A stretch of 11,872 nucleotides of DNA from Desulfuromonadaceae bacterium (GCA_013138655.1 WTCI01000189.1:1-11872), one strand, 5' to 3'. Counted from the stretch's first letter, positions 1 through 6,693 are shown. Numbers and translations: made by a program. The notes: a model not told the origin generated them from the letters alone.

Positions 1-342
1 ACCATTGACGAAATCATCGGTGGCTACGATGATTGGCTGAAACTGCAACCGAAAACTGAGCCTGCGGTGAAAAAACCAAAAGCTCCGCCGAACACCAAAA
101 AAGCCCGACCGCGCCGCTTAAGCTTTAAAGAAAAGCATGAGTTGGAAGAGTTGCCGAAACGGATTGAGAAGCTGGAGAGTGAGCAGGCAGAACTGCATGC
201 AAAGCTGGCCGACCCGAATATTTATAAAGACGGCGACGGGTCATTGATCACTGCGTTGCAAGAACGCCTGCAGACAATCGAAAACGACCTGGAAGAAGCC
301 TACCTGAGATGGGATGAACTGGAAAAGATTCCGGAATCGTAA
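1..342 (+). CDS. uup: ABC-F family ATPase, Uup type, C-terminal part (5' end outside window)
   Basis: The frame is open from base 1 to the TAA at 340-342, so this is the last 113 residues of a longer gene. It opens with a GGYDDWL segment, which in ABC-F proteins lies just after the second ATPase domain. A lysine/proline-rich linker follows (KKPKAPPNTKKARPRR), then a charged helical region rich in Glu, Lys and Leu that looks like the antiparallel coiled coil forming the Uup C-terminal domain. In E. coli Uup this domain binds nucleic acid, and ABC-F proteins act on ribosomes or on DNA-related processes in the cytoplasm. No ATPase motif (Walker A/B, signature) is visible because those parts lie upstream of the window. 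The gene converges with glcF, 34 bases away. The family call is based on the tail only. A different ABC-F paralogue with the same coiled-coil tail is possible. Confidence 0.75.
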   Translation, partial: TIDEIIGGYDDWLKLQPKTEPAVKKPKAPPNTKKARPRRLSFKEKHELEELPKRIEKLESEQAELHAKLADPNIYKDGDGSLITALQERLQTIENDLEEAYLRWDELEKIPES

Positions 343-364
343 GGGCAGACCCGCGTCTCTGCCC
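343..364. terminator. Hairpin between convergent uup and glcF
   Basis: GGGCAGA (343-349) pairs perfectly with TCTGCCC (358-364) around an 8-base loop, directly after the uup stop codon and 12 bases beyond the glcF stop. On the + strand it is followed only by GTTTC, and no T-run follows on the minus strand, so it would be a weak intrinsic terminator at best. Its position between two convergent genes makes a shared transcription barrier plausible. Confidence 0.4.
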
Positions 365-376
365 GTTTCAAAGAAA

Positions 377-1636
377 TCAATCCGGCAACGCCTCCGCAAC
401 CAGATCGAGAATATGCACCGCGCGCTGCCGGCCATCGGCATGATTAATACTGTCCTGCAGTTGCATGATACAACCCGGACAATCGGTGGCAACCAGTTCG
501 GCACCACTTTCCTGAATAAAGCCGGCTTTTTTTGCGCCGATCTTCTTACTGGTGTCGTAGTGGTAAACCGAATAAGTCCCCCCCAGGCCACAGCAGGTTC
601 CCGCCGCTTCCATCTCGACATAATCAACCTGCGGCAGAGCTTTCAGGATCTCACGTGGTTCTTTGGTAATACCGTGATTCCGCAAATGACAGGGGTCGTG
701 ATAGGTGACCCGGATCGGCTTCTCCACCTTCGGCAACTCAGCCAGTTTTTCAGCAAACTCCTGTTCAACCAGAAAAACAAAAATGTCTTTGATCTTGTCC
801 TGATATTCGTCAAATTGCTCTCCCATCCCCGGATAGACATGACTCAGCCCGGAGAGGCAGGAGGCACAGGCGGTAACAATATAATCGTAGTTGTGCCGTT
901 TGAAAACAGCCAGATTCTCCTCAGCAAGCGACTCAACCGTGCCGGCAGCTCCGGCAGAAACGGCAGGCAATCCGCAGCAGACCTGAGCTTTGGGAATGAT
1001 CACGGTAACGCCGATAAACTTCAGGGCCTTGAGCAGCGCCTCACCCGAATCCGGGTACATGTAGTTGATACCGCAGCCGGTGAAAAACAACACCGTCGGT
1101 TTATCGACGTCGCCGGGGATGATTTCCGGATGCCGCTCACGAAACGGCTTTGCCGTCAACGGCGGCAGCGTGCGATCGGAACTGATAAAGGGGGCCGGAA
1201 AACGCAACCGCAGACCGCTCTGCTCCGGAATCTTCTTGAACAGCAGTTTGGAAAAAGCCCCGCCGCCCTTGGCCAGCAGGTTCATCAACCCCTGGTTCTT
1301 CAAAACGGTGCCGACGCCCTTGCCGAAGGTTGAAAGGCCTTTACGTTTGGCAATTTCACGGCGGGTTGCGGCAACGATATCCTCGGTATGGACCTTGTTC
1401 GGACACTGGGCGTAGCAGCTGCCGCAGAGCAAACACTGGGACATGTCGAGCAGAAAACGCTCTTCCATCTCGACATCACCGTTCAACAAAGCGTCAGCCA
1501 GAGCGATCTTGCCCCGTGCCACCCGCCCTTCATGCTTTTCGGCACCGAATGCCGGACAGTGGGCTCGACAGCAGCCGCACTTGACACACTGGTCTATCTC
1601 ATCGCGAAAATCTTCGAGGCTTTTCAATTTGGCCAT
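377..1636 (-). CDS. glcF: GlcF-like iron-sulfur subunit of glycolate/D-lactate dehydrogenase
   Basis: Iron-sulfur electron-transfer partner of the FAD subunit GlcD encoded just upstream. The start chosen is the ATG at 1636 (419 aa, MAKLKSLEDF). The frame stays open to 1717, but that extension translates intergenic repeat sequence and is not GlcF-like. Near the N terminus are two ferredoxin-type CxxCxxCxxxCP motifs, at Cys17/20/23/27 and Cys68/71/74/78 (two [4Fe-4S] clusters). The C-terminal part holds two cysteine-rich CCG modules of the heterodisulfide-reductase/GlcF kind: FFTGCG with VCCGLP (about residues 185-223), and YHDPCHLRNHG with GTCCGLGG (about 312-353). Length and order match the family. 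The protein should hand electrons from hydroxyacid oxidation to the membrane or a soluble carrier. No transmembrane segment is evident. A 278-base gap containing a mobile repeat separates it from glcD. The substrate could be glycolate, D-lactate or another 2-hydroxyacid; the larA gene nearby favours lactate. The start codon has no strong ribosome binding site, so the exact start is less certain than the gene. Confidence 0.9.
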   Translation of the reverse strand: MAKLKSLEDFRDEIDQCVKCGCCRAHCPAFGAEKHEGRVARGKIALADALLNGDVEMEERFLLDMSQCLLCGSCYAQCPNKVHTEDIVAATRREIAKRKGLSTFGKGVGTVLKNQGLMNLLAKGGGAFSKLLFKKIPEQSGLRLRFPAPFISSDRTLPPLTAKPFRERHPEIIPGDVDKPTVLFFTGCGINYMYPDSGEALLKALKFIGVTVIIPKAQVCCGLPAVSAGAAGTVESLAEENLAVFKRHNYDYIVTACASCLSGLSHVYPGMGEQFDEYQDKIKDIFVFLVEQEFAEKLAELPKVEKPIRVTYHDPCHLRNHGITKEPREILKALPQVDYVEMEAAGTCCGLGGTYSVYHYDTSKKIGAKKAGFIQESGAELVATDCPGCIMQLQDSINHADGRQRAVHILDLVAEALPD

Positions 1637-1720
1637 AATTCTAATTACCATCAACTGAGGCACGGAGACATTGTAGGGGCGCGACCGCCCTTTCGGCCAA
1701 TGGACCAGGGCAGGCACGGG

Positions 1721-1728
1721 CCAGCCCC
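1721..1728. repeat. Left 8-base direct repeat flanking MITE copy A
   Basis: CCAGCCCC at 1721-1728 is repeated exactly at 1886-1893, directly against the two ends of MITE copy A. This is read as a target-site duplication. The equal length of the duplication around copy C supports that reading. Confidence 0.7.
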
Positions 1729-1885
1729 ATAACTGTTCAGCAAGAGGTGTTGGTGATGCCCATGGAAAGGGTGTCTGTCGCCCGGATGGCGACAGTCAAG
1801 CCCCAGGGATGGCCATCTATTCATTCAATCGGCGGCCCTTGGAATGGGTATCACCAGCACATCAGCACCCGTTCTGAACAGTTAC
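1729..1885 (+). mobile_element. MITE-like palindromic element, copy A (157 bases)
   Basis: Non-autonomous element with no transposase gene. The left end reads ATAACTGTTCAG and the right end CTGAACAGTTAC, so the outer 10 bases pair perfectly. Further in, TTGGTGATGCCCAT on the left pairs largely with ATGGGTATCACCAG on the right. It is flanked by 8-base direct repeats (CCAGCCCC). A 62-base internal block (1751-1812) is identical to copy B. Copy A carries extra sequence (about 1813-1830) not found in B. It sits between glcD and glcF and inside another palindromic repeat. If those genes are cotranscribed, the element becomes a large hairpin in their mRNA. The core hairpin CTGTCGCC/GGCGACAG has a CGGAT loop. 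Confidence 0.8.
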
Positions 1886-1893
1886 CCAGCCCC
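1886..1893. repeat. Right 8-base direct repeat flanking MITE copy A
   Basis: CCAGCCCC, an exact match to 1721-1728, immediately after the GTTAC end of the element. It also forms part of the right end of the interrupted outer repeat. Confidence 0.7.
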
Positions 1894-1914
1894 TACATTT
1901 CTGTGTTTCGTGGT

Positions 1915-3300
1915 TTAACCGTCACTCGGGAAAATCTTCCCCGGATTCAAAATATTGTTCGGGTCGAGCGCTTTTTTAATCGTCTTCATGTAATCGATAG
2001 CGGTTTTCGTCAATTCCATGGGAATAAACGGCGCTTTCATGATCCCGACACCATGCTCGCCACTCATCGTGCCGCCCAGCGCCAGCGCTTCCCTGAAGAC
2101 CTCTTTAATCGCCTTATCAGCCTTCTCCTGTTCTCCGGGAATTTTACTATCGATCATGACATTGACATGGATGTTCCCGTCTCCGGCATGACCGAAGTTG
2201 ACAATCGGTACGTCGTACCGATCGGCAATCACCTCTATTTTTCGAATCATCTCCGGCACTTTCGAACGCGGCACACAGATATCCTCGTTGAACTTGTCCG
2301 GGTTGACCTTGCGCAAAGAAGCGGACACCGAGCGGCGGATCTGCCAGAGCGCTTCACTCTCTTCCGGAGTTTCTGCGACCCGGGTCTCCACGACACCGAG
2401 CGGTTTGATAATTTCACTGATCTTTCCCACCTGCTTGGCAAGAAATTCCCGATCGCCGTCAACCTCGATAATCAGCACCGCCTGAGCATCGTCCGGCACC
2501 TGCAGATCGGTCGCCTGGCGCACACAATCAATGGTTCGACCATCCATAAATTCCAGGGTGGTCGGAATGATTTTGCCGCGAATGATCGCCGAGACCGCTT
2601 GCGCAGCACCGTCGATAGAGTCGAACAGAACCAGCATGGTTTTCTTGGCTTCCGGCAGGGGCAGCAGCTTGATGATGATTTTGGTAATGACGGCGAGGGT
2701 TCCCTCACTGCCGCACATCAGCTTGGTCAGGTCGTAACCCACCACCCCTTTCATGGTCGGACCCCCGGTTTTGATAATATCACCGGTCGGGGTCACCACC
2801 TCCAGGCCGAGAATGTAATCCTTGGTCACCCCGTACTTGACACAGCGCGGCCCACCGGCACATTCGGCGACATTGCCGCCCAGAGTGGAAAATTTCAACG
2901 AGGCCGGATCGGGAGGGTAAAACAGGCCGACTTTCTCCACTGCCTGTTGAAACTGCTCGGTCACCACGCCGGGCTCGACAGTCGCCACCAGGTTTTCTTC
3001 ATCAATCTCAAGAATCCGGTCAAGCCGGGTCATCACCAGCACTATCCCACCCTTGGTCGGCAGACTGCCGCCGGTAAAACCGCTGCCCGCGCCACGCGGA
3101 AAAACCGGGATTTTATGCTCGTTGACCAGTTGCATGATCCGGCTGATTTCCTGCGGTGTGCCCGGATGCACCACGACATCGGGCAGAAACTTGCGTTGGG
3201 TGGCGTCATAGGAGTAGCAGATCAGATCGGCTTTGTCCGTTTCGACATGCTCCTTGCCGACAATCTCCTGGAGTTTTGCGATAAACTCTCTGTTCAGCAT
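1915..3300 (-). CDS. glcD: GlcD-like FAD-binding subunit of glycolate/D-lactate dehydrogenase
   Basis: FAD-dependent 2-hydroxyacid dehydrogenase of the vanillyl-alcohol-oxidase fold. It oxidises a D-2-hydroxyacid (D-lactate or glycolate) to the 2-oxoacid and passes electrons to GlcF. The ATG at 3300 gives 461 aa (MLNREF). AAAGG lies 9 bases upstream; an in-frame TTG at 3309 is possible but less likely. The FAD-binding PP-loop PRGAGSGFTGGS starts at about residue 68, followed by a typical FAD_binding_4 region with LGGNVAECAGG and GSEGTLAVIT. The C-terminal FAD-oxidase domain carries FGHAGDGNIH (His371, His378) and SGEHGVG (Glu415, His416), the conserved metal/substrate-site motifs of D-2-hydroxyacid dehydrogenases. 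It ends with the usual DPNNILNPGKIF. Full length, no sign of damage. It precedes glcF on the same strand. A near-identical MITE copy lies on each side, and a palindrome stands just upstream of its ribosome binding site. Substrate assignment is inference. Confidence 0.92.
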   Translation of the reverse strand: MLNREFIAKLQEIVGKEHVETDKADLICYSYDATQRKFLPDVVVHPGTPQEISRIMQLVNEHKIPVFPRGAGSGFTGGSLPTKGGIVLVMTRLDRILEIDEENLVATVEPGVVTEQFQQAVEKVGLFYPPDPASLKFSTLGGNVAECAGGPRCVKYGVTKDYILGLEVVTPTGDIIKTGGPTMKGVVGYDLTKLMCGSEGTLAVITKIIIKLLPLPEAKKTMLVLFDSIDGAAQAVSAIIRGKIIPTTLEFMDGRTIDCVRQATDLQVPDDAQAVLIIEVDGDREFLAKQVGKISEIIKPLGVVETRVAETPEESEALWQIRRSVSASLRKVNPDKFNEDICVPRSKVPEMIRKIEVIADRYDVPIVNFGHAGDGNIHVNVMIDSKIPGEQEKADKAIKEVFREALALGGTMSGEHGVGIMKAPFIPMELTKTAIDYMKTIKKALDPNNILNPGKIFPSDG

Positions 3301-3327
3301 CGATCTCAACCTTTACCAAGAAGGAAT

Positions 3328-3352
3328 GGGGACAGATTTGAAATCTGTCCCC
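3328..3352. repeat. Perfect REP-like palindrome in the glcD leader
   Basis: GGGGACAGATTT and AAATCTGTCCCC form a perfect 12-base inverted repeat around a single G. It lies 27 bases upstream of the glcD start, next to the ribosome binding site. Its GGGGACAG/CTGTCCCC arms recur in altered form inside MITE copy C, so the window has two members of this palindrome type. Such repeats are often linked to RAYT/IS200-type TnpA proteins; none is encoded here. As RNA it would form a 12-base-pair hairpin just before the glcD Shine-Dalgarno sequence. Confidence 0.75.
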
Positions 3353-3429
3353 GTCCATACAAACAAAGCAAGGCACGAAGACTAACACAAACCGGAACCA
3401 TCCTGCCTCAAGAAATCATCCCCTGTTCG

Positions 3430-3573
3430 GGAACCATTCAGCAAGATGTGCTGGTGATGCCCATGGAAAGGGTGTCTGTCGCCCGGATGGCGACAGTCAA
3501 GCCCCAGGGATGGGTTCATGCGGCCCTTGGAATGGACGGCACCAGCACATCGGCACCCGTTCTGAATAGTTAC
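3430..3573 (+). mobile_element. MITE-like palindromic element, copy B (144 bases)
   Basis: Same element as copies A and C. It begins GGAACCATTCAG and ends CTGAATAGTTAC. A perfect 12-base inner stem pairs GATGTGCTGGTG (3445-3456) with CACCAGCACATC (3540-3551). Inside, CTGTCGCC (3476-3483) and GGCGACAG (3489-3496) form an 8-base-pair hairpin with loop CGGAT. AAGCCC/GGGTT can form a second hairpin with loop CAGGGAT, and CCC/GGG at 3460-3472 a weak one with loop ATGGAAA. It shares 42 identical bases with copy C (3436-3477) and 62 with copy A. The flanks (cctgttcg and caataaat) are not a direct repeat, so this copy has lost its duplication or arose by recombination. It lies between the HDOD-GGDEF gene and glcD. 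Confidence 0.8.
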
Positions 3574-3593
3574 CAATAAATAACCGAAAAAGC

Positions 3594-5153
3594 CTACTTT
3601 CCCCGACCGAGCCAGCCGCTTTTCTCGACATATTGCTCAACTCGGTTCCGGCCTTTCTTCTTGGCACTGTAGAGGGCCTTGTCCGCCCGTTCGACCAATT
3701 CCGCTTTTTTCATAACCTGCTTGTCGCCGCACTCAAAAGCGGCCACACCAAAACTTATCGTCACACGATAATCATCTTCACCAAAACTGAAAAGATGCTG
3801 CGCGACCGCCTCACGAATTTTTTCTGCGACAATCACGGCATCATCCAGATCGGTCTCCGGCAGCACAAAAACAAACTCTTCCCCACCGTAACGGGCGATC
3901 AGATCATATTCCCGGATCAGTCCGCTACAGAGTTGGGCAACCTCATGCAAAACGTAATCACCCGCCTGATGACCATGAAAGTCATTGAACTTTTTGAAAA
4001 AATCGATATCCGCCAGGACCAGGCTCAATTCGCTCTCGCGGCGAATCGAACGGCTGATCTCCCGATCGAGAAATTCCTGGAAATAACGATGATTATAGAT
4101 CTCCGTCAGGCCATCCAGGTTGGCGATCCCTTCCAGGTAACTATTCTTTGTTGCCAATTCCTCAGCCATTTTTTCCAACTGCACTTTGGCCTGCACCAGT
4201 TCCCGGTTCATCTGCTCGTAACTCATGTTCAGCAGGCTCAGTTCGATATTGGCCTCCTGCAGCAATTCAGGGACTGAAGCGGTGCCACCGATTTTCAGGC
4301 CAAAGTATTCAGCAGCCTGTGCCACCTCGGTATTGGCCTTTTCCAGAATCTCGTCGATAACCTTGCGTTCCAGCTTGAACATCTGCCGTGCCCGCTCACG
4401 AAAGGGGGCATGATATTCAATCGGCTTCCCTGAATACATGATATTGGAAACCAATGCTGCCAGGTGGGCAACGCGAATTTCCGTCATCATTTCAGCGTTC
4501 TGCTGTGGATAGCTGTCCGGGTCATGATGGTACAAAATCGGCACCGCCAAGGTCTCCGGGAACATCCAGTGCCGGGCGGCCTCACTGCCGATATAGGCAT
4601 GGTTGGCGCCAATCCGTTCCTCTTCCAGTTCCAGCAGACGCTGTTCACTGCCATCCGCGTCCTGTAGAATCTGGTCATAAATCTCACGAAAGGCACAAGC
4701 CAGAATCAACTTGCCGAGATTCTGCAACAGGCTGACGGTAAACACTTCCTCCGCATCAACATCAGAGACTTTCCCCATAATCAGCTTGGCAGTAACGGCC
4801 GCTGCCAGCGATTCTTCCCAGAAACGCTCGTAGTCGAACCCTTTGCCGTGCACGGGGCGTTCCATGTTCAGAAAAGAGAACGAGAGCACCAGACTGCGCA
4901 CCGCATTGGTCCCCAGAATCGCGACCGCCTGCTGAATCGTCCCGACTTCGTTGGGGAAGTTGTAAAAGGAGGAATTGACCACCTTGAGGATCTTGGTCGA
5001 CAGCGAGACATCCTGGGAAATCAATTTGCTGATATCGTAGATGGTCGTCTCTTCCTTACCGGTAATATTGATCAGCGTTGACGCAACCGTCGAAAGAGTC
5101 GGTAACGAGCCGCTATCGATCACCTGCCGGAGGACTTCTTCTTTTGTCGGCAT
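3594..5153 (-). CDS. HDOD-GGDEF signalling protein (likely diguanylate cyclase)
   Basis: Probable cytoplasmic enzyme making cyclic di-GMP from two GTP. The ATG at 5153 gives 519 aa (MPTKEEVL), with AAGGA 7 bases upstream. The open frame to 5201 only adds translated intergenic repeat. An N-terminal HDOD domain (about residues 8-215) shows the family pattern, for example LPTLSTVAS, ISQDVSLSTKILKVVNS and LLQNLGKLIL, where a true HD hydrolase would have HD. A helical, Leu/Glu-rich linker (about 300-350) is probably a coiled coil for dimerisation. The GGDEF domain follows (about 355-510), with signature GGEEF at 423-427. It should be catalytically active, since GGEEF is a functional variant. An inhibitory I-site RxxD (REYD, 414-417) lies five residues before the signature, so product feedback is expected. 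No transmembrane segment is seen. It lies between larA and glcD on the same strand. The 90-base gap after larA would allow cotranscription. The signal sensed by HDOD is unknown. Confidence 0.9.
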   Translation of the reverse strand: MPTKEEVLRQVIDSGSLPTLSTVASTLINITGKEETTIYDISKLISQDVSLSTKILKVVNSSFYNFPNEVGTIQQAVAILGTNAVRSLVLSFSFLNMERPVHGKGFDYERFWEESLAAAVTAKLIMGKVSDVDAEEVFTVSLLQNLGKLILACAFREIYDQILQDADGSEQRLLELEEERIGANHAYIGSEAARHWMFPETLAVPILYHHDPDSYPQQNAEMMTEIRVAHLAALVSNIMYSGKPIEYHAPFRERARQMFKLERKVIDEILEKANTEVAQAAEYFGLKIGGTASVPELLQEANIELSLLNMSYEQMNRELVQAKVQLEKMAEELATKNSYLEGIANLDGLTEIYNHRYFQEFLDREISRSIRRESELSLVLADIDFFKKFNDFHGHQAGDYVLHEVAQLCSGLIREYDLIARYGGEEFVFVLPETDLDDAVIVAEKIREAVAQHLFSFGEDDYRVTISFGVAAFECGDKQVMKKAELVERADKALYSAKKKGRNRVEQYVEKSGWLGRGK

Positions 5154-5203
5154 AGTGCATTCCTTAAAAAATCTAACGCAGAGGCGGAGAGAAAAATACA
5201 TTT

Positions 5204-5225
5204 CCCCTCCCCTCCGTGGGAGGGG
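5204..5225. repeat. GC-rich hairpin between larA and the HDOD-GGDEF gene
   Basis: CCCCTCCC (5204-5211) pairs with GGGAGGGG (5218-5225) around a 6-base loop. Together with the neighbouring GGGGTGAGGGTGG stretch and the AACGCAGAGGCGGAG motif at 5175-5189, it resembles common intergenic boilerplate repeats. On the minus strand it follows the larA stop, but the nearest T-run begins several bases beyond the stem, so a terminator role is uncertain. Confidence 0.5.
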
Positions 5226-5243
5226 ATTAAGGGGTGAGGGTGG

Positions 5244-6521
5244 CTAAAACGCTTTTTCTATCGTTGGCAGAATCATCCCCCCATCCGGGATCACCACAAC
5301 TTTTGCATCAGCCGGAAGATCACTCCTGGCCTTTTCGATGGCGGCCGTCAGATCGGCAGCTTTTTCCATCCCCATTTTCTCTGTCTGCTCAGCGGTTAAT
5401 TCACTGACCAGCAAAATCCGGAAACGCCGCGCCTTACTCAAGGTGGCATGGGCCGTCTGGCCATTGATCTGATAATCAGCCCGCAGCGCGGCTTCAAACT
5501 CGTCGAGATCCTGATAGCGAAACCAGTCGAAAAAGGTCGGATGACCAAATCCGTCCCGACAAGCTGCCAGCAGAATAATGGTCCCACCCTCGCGGACCGC
5601 CCGACAGCCGTAATCGAGCGCCTTCTGCGACTGGATAAAATTGATGTCTTTCGGTTCCCCCCCACAGGAAATAATCGCCAAATCGACGGCCTCCGTCAGC
5701 GCTACCTGGAAACTCGCCTGAACCAGGGCGCAGCCCGCCAGATGAGCCTGCTCCAGGTCACCACAGAAGACCCCGAGAAATTCCTTTTGCGGGGACAATA
5801 CCGTGTTGAGCAGAAAGTCGGGTTGAACCAGTCGTGCGGCCTGCAGCAAGGCCTGATGAACCGGGTTTCCCTCCAACACCCCGGTGGTGGCCCGCGGGTG
5901 CTTGCCGCCAACCACCGGCGGATTAAACACGGCGAAATGGCTGTCCATACAGGTCTGACGGCTGGCGATCCCCGGCACCAAACCTTTGCGGCCACCGCCA
6001 AATCCGGCGAAATAATGGAAACCCACGGTGCCGGTGACGATCAGCCGATCAGCTTCCACCGCCCGCCGATTGACCACCACTGACAGACCGCTTTCGCTCT
6101 GCCCCAGAGCAACCAGCTGTTGCGGGTCATCACAGTCATGATCGTACACCGCTATCCGCCCGGCAAGCGGCCCGAGGATCTTCCGGTGCTCAGTTGCCGT
6201 TTGCCGGCGATGAATACCCAAGGCCACCAGAATGCTGATCTGTTCATCAGGAACCCCGATGCGGTTCAGTTCCTCAACCAGAATCGGCAAAAAAATCTCG
6301 CTGCCGCTGTAACGGGTTATATCAGAGACGACAATCACGACCGATTCCTGCGGCTTGACAATTTCGGCCAAGGGTGGAGTCCCCAGCGGCTGTTGTAACG
6401 CCCGACGGATCAATTGTTCCGGGTCAGCCGGAGAAAACTTTTGCGGTCTCAGCCACTCTGCGGGGAAAGGCAACTCTGCCGACTGTTTTTCGGCACCGTA
6501 TTTAAGTTCAATCCCGACCAT
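5244..6521 (-). CDS. larA: LarA-type nickel-dependent racemase/epimerase (probable lactate racemase)
   Basis: Member of the LarA (DUF2088) family, cytoplasmic racemases that use the nickel-pincer cofactor made by LarB, LarC and LarE. The ATG at 6521 is chosen because GGAGG lies 5 bases upstream; it gives 425 aa (MVGIELKYG). An ATG at 6551 has no ribosome binding site. The key residues known from Lactobacillus LarA are present at the right spacing: Arg70 in SDITR, His104 in GIHRRQT, His169 and Lys179 in HYFAGFGGGRK (Lys is the cofactor attachment site), nickel ligand His195 in MDSHF, and Gln297/Lys300 in DINFIQSQK. These correspond to R75, H108, H174, K184, H200, Q295 and K298. The protein should therefore be active. 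LarA homologues act on several 2-hydroxyacids, so lactate is inferred from glcD/glcF downstream. No cofactor synthesis genes are in the window. It is the first gene of the minus-strand block and has a promoter match directly upstream. Confidence 0.85.
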   Translation of the reverse strand: MVGIELKYGAEKQSAELPFPAEWLRPQKFSPADPEQLIRRALQQPLGTPPLAEIVKPQESVVIVVSDITRYSGSEIFLPILVEELNRIGVPDEQISILVALGIHRRQTATEHRKILGPLAGRIAVYDHDCDDPQQLVALGQSESGLSVVVNRRAVEADRLIVTGTVGFHYFAGFGGGRKGLVPGIASRQTCMDSHFAVFNPPVVGGKHPRATTGVLEGNPVHQALLQAARLVQPDFLLNTVLSPQKEFLGVFCGDLEQAHLAGCALVQASFQVALTEAVDLAIISCGGEPKDINFIQSQKALDYGCRAVREGGTIILLAACRDGFGHPTFFDWFRYQDLDEFEAALRADYQINGQTAHATLSKARRFRILLVSELTAEQTEKMGMEKAADLTAAIEKARSDLPADAKVVVIPDGGMILPTIEKAF

Positions 6522-6557
6522 TTCGTCCTCCACAGGTCTTTCAGTGAACATCTGCCG

Positions 6558-6586
6558 ATAATAAATTTTTTTTCACAATTCCGCAA
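6558..6586 (-). promoter_or_regulatory. Sigma-70-type promoter for larA
   Basis: Read on the minus strand, TTGCGG (6586-6581) is followed after exactly 17 bases by TATTAT (6563-6558). The spacer contains a run of eight A. The start site would be near 6551, giving a leader of about 30 bases before the larA ATG at 6521. Position and spacing fit well; there is no experimental support. Confidence 0.55.
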
Positions 6587-6623
6587 GAATAGAAGCAACA
6601 ATCGCATCGCGACAGAGTTAATC

Positions 6624-6651
6624 TTGCAGCAACAAGTCGCCTTATGATAAT
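6624..6651 (+). promoter_or_regulatory. Candidate sigma-70-type promoter for ilvE
   Basis: TTGCAG (6624-6629) and GATAAT (6646-6651) are separated by 16 bases, about 40 bases upstream of the ilvE start. They lie back to back with the larA promoter in the divergent region. Neither hexamer is perfect. Confidence 0.4.
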
Positions 6652-6693
6652 TAAAGCATCAATCTTCATTCTGCCACTGCAGGAGAGTTTTTT

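Larger units (their letters stand above)
1672..1897. repeat. Palindrome-ended repeat (TGTAGGGGC ends) interrupted by MITE copy A
   Basis: TGTAGGGGC at 1672-1680 is matched by its reverse complement GCCCCTACA at 1889-1897. Between them lies MITE copy A (1729-1885), flanked on both sides by CCAGCCCC. Removing the MITE and one CCAGCCCC leaves a roughly 60-base GC-rich element with inverted ends, of the TGTAGGGGC...GCCCCTACA type often seen between bacterial genes. The element lies between glcD and glcF. Only this one copy is present in the window, so calling it a dispersed repeat relies on recognising the type. Confidence 0.6.

Noticed and set aside
314..1333. Long + strand open frame opposite glcF
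   Set aside because: Antisense shadow of a well-supported gene; its low-complexity Arg/Gln/His composition has no recognisable domain.
1637..1717. 27-residue N-terminal extension of GlcF
   Set aside because: It translates the upstream repeat and has no GlcF similarity; the ATG at 1636 fits the family start.
3430..3573. The structured element as a GEMM (c-di-GMP) or other known riboswitch, suggested by the adjacent GGDEF gene
   Set aside because: Conserved riboswitch core sequences are not recognisable, and the direct-repeat flanks and multiple copies point to a mobile element.
1747..3579. A 610-codon open frame on the + strand that begins and ends with the same peptide, starting MLVMPMERVS
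   Set aside because: It runs antisense through the whole of glcD. Its two similar ends come from MITE copies A and B. glcD has clear family motifs; the antisense translation has none.
3444..3579. Small open frame with MPMERVSVARMATVKPQGW inside the MITE, possibly a conserved peptide
   Set aside because: The frame breaks down in copies A and C after the shared block, and the sequence is better explained by inverted-repeat structure. Such frames are often annotated as hypothetical proteins by mistake.
5154..5201. 16-residue N-terminal extension of the HDOD-GGDEF protein
   Set aside because: It translates an intergenic boilerplate repeat, whereas the ATG at 5153 has AAGGA at good spacing.
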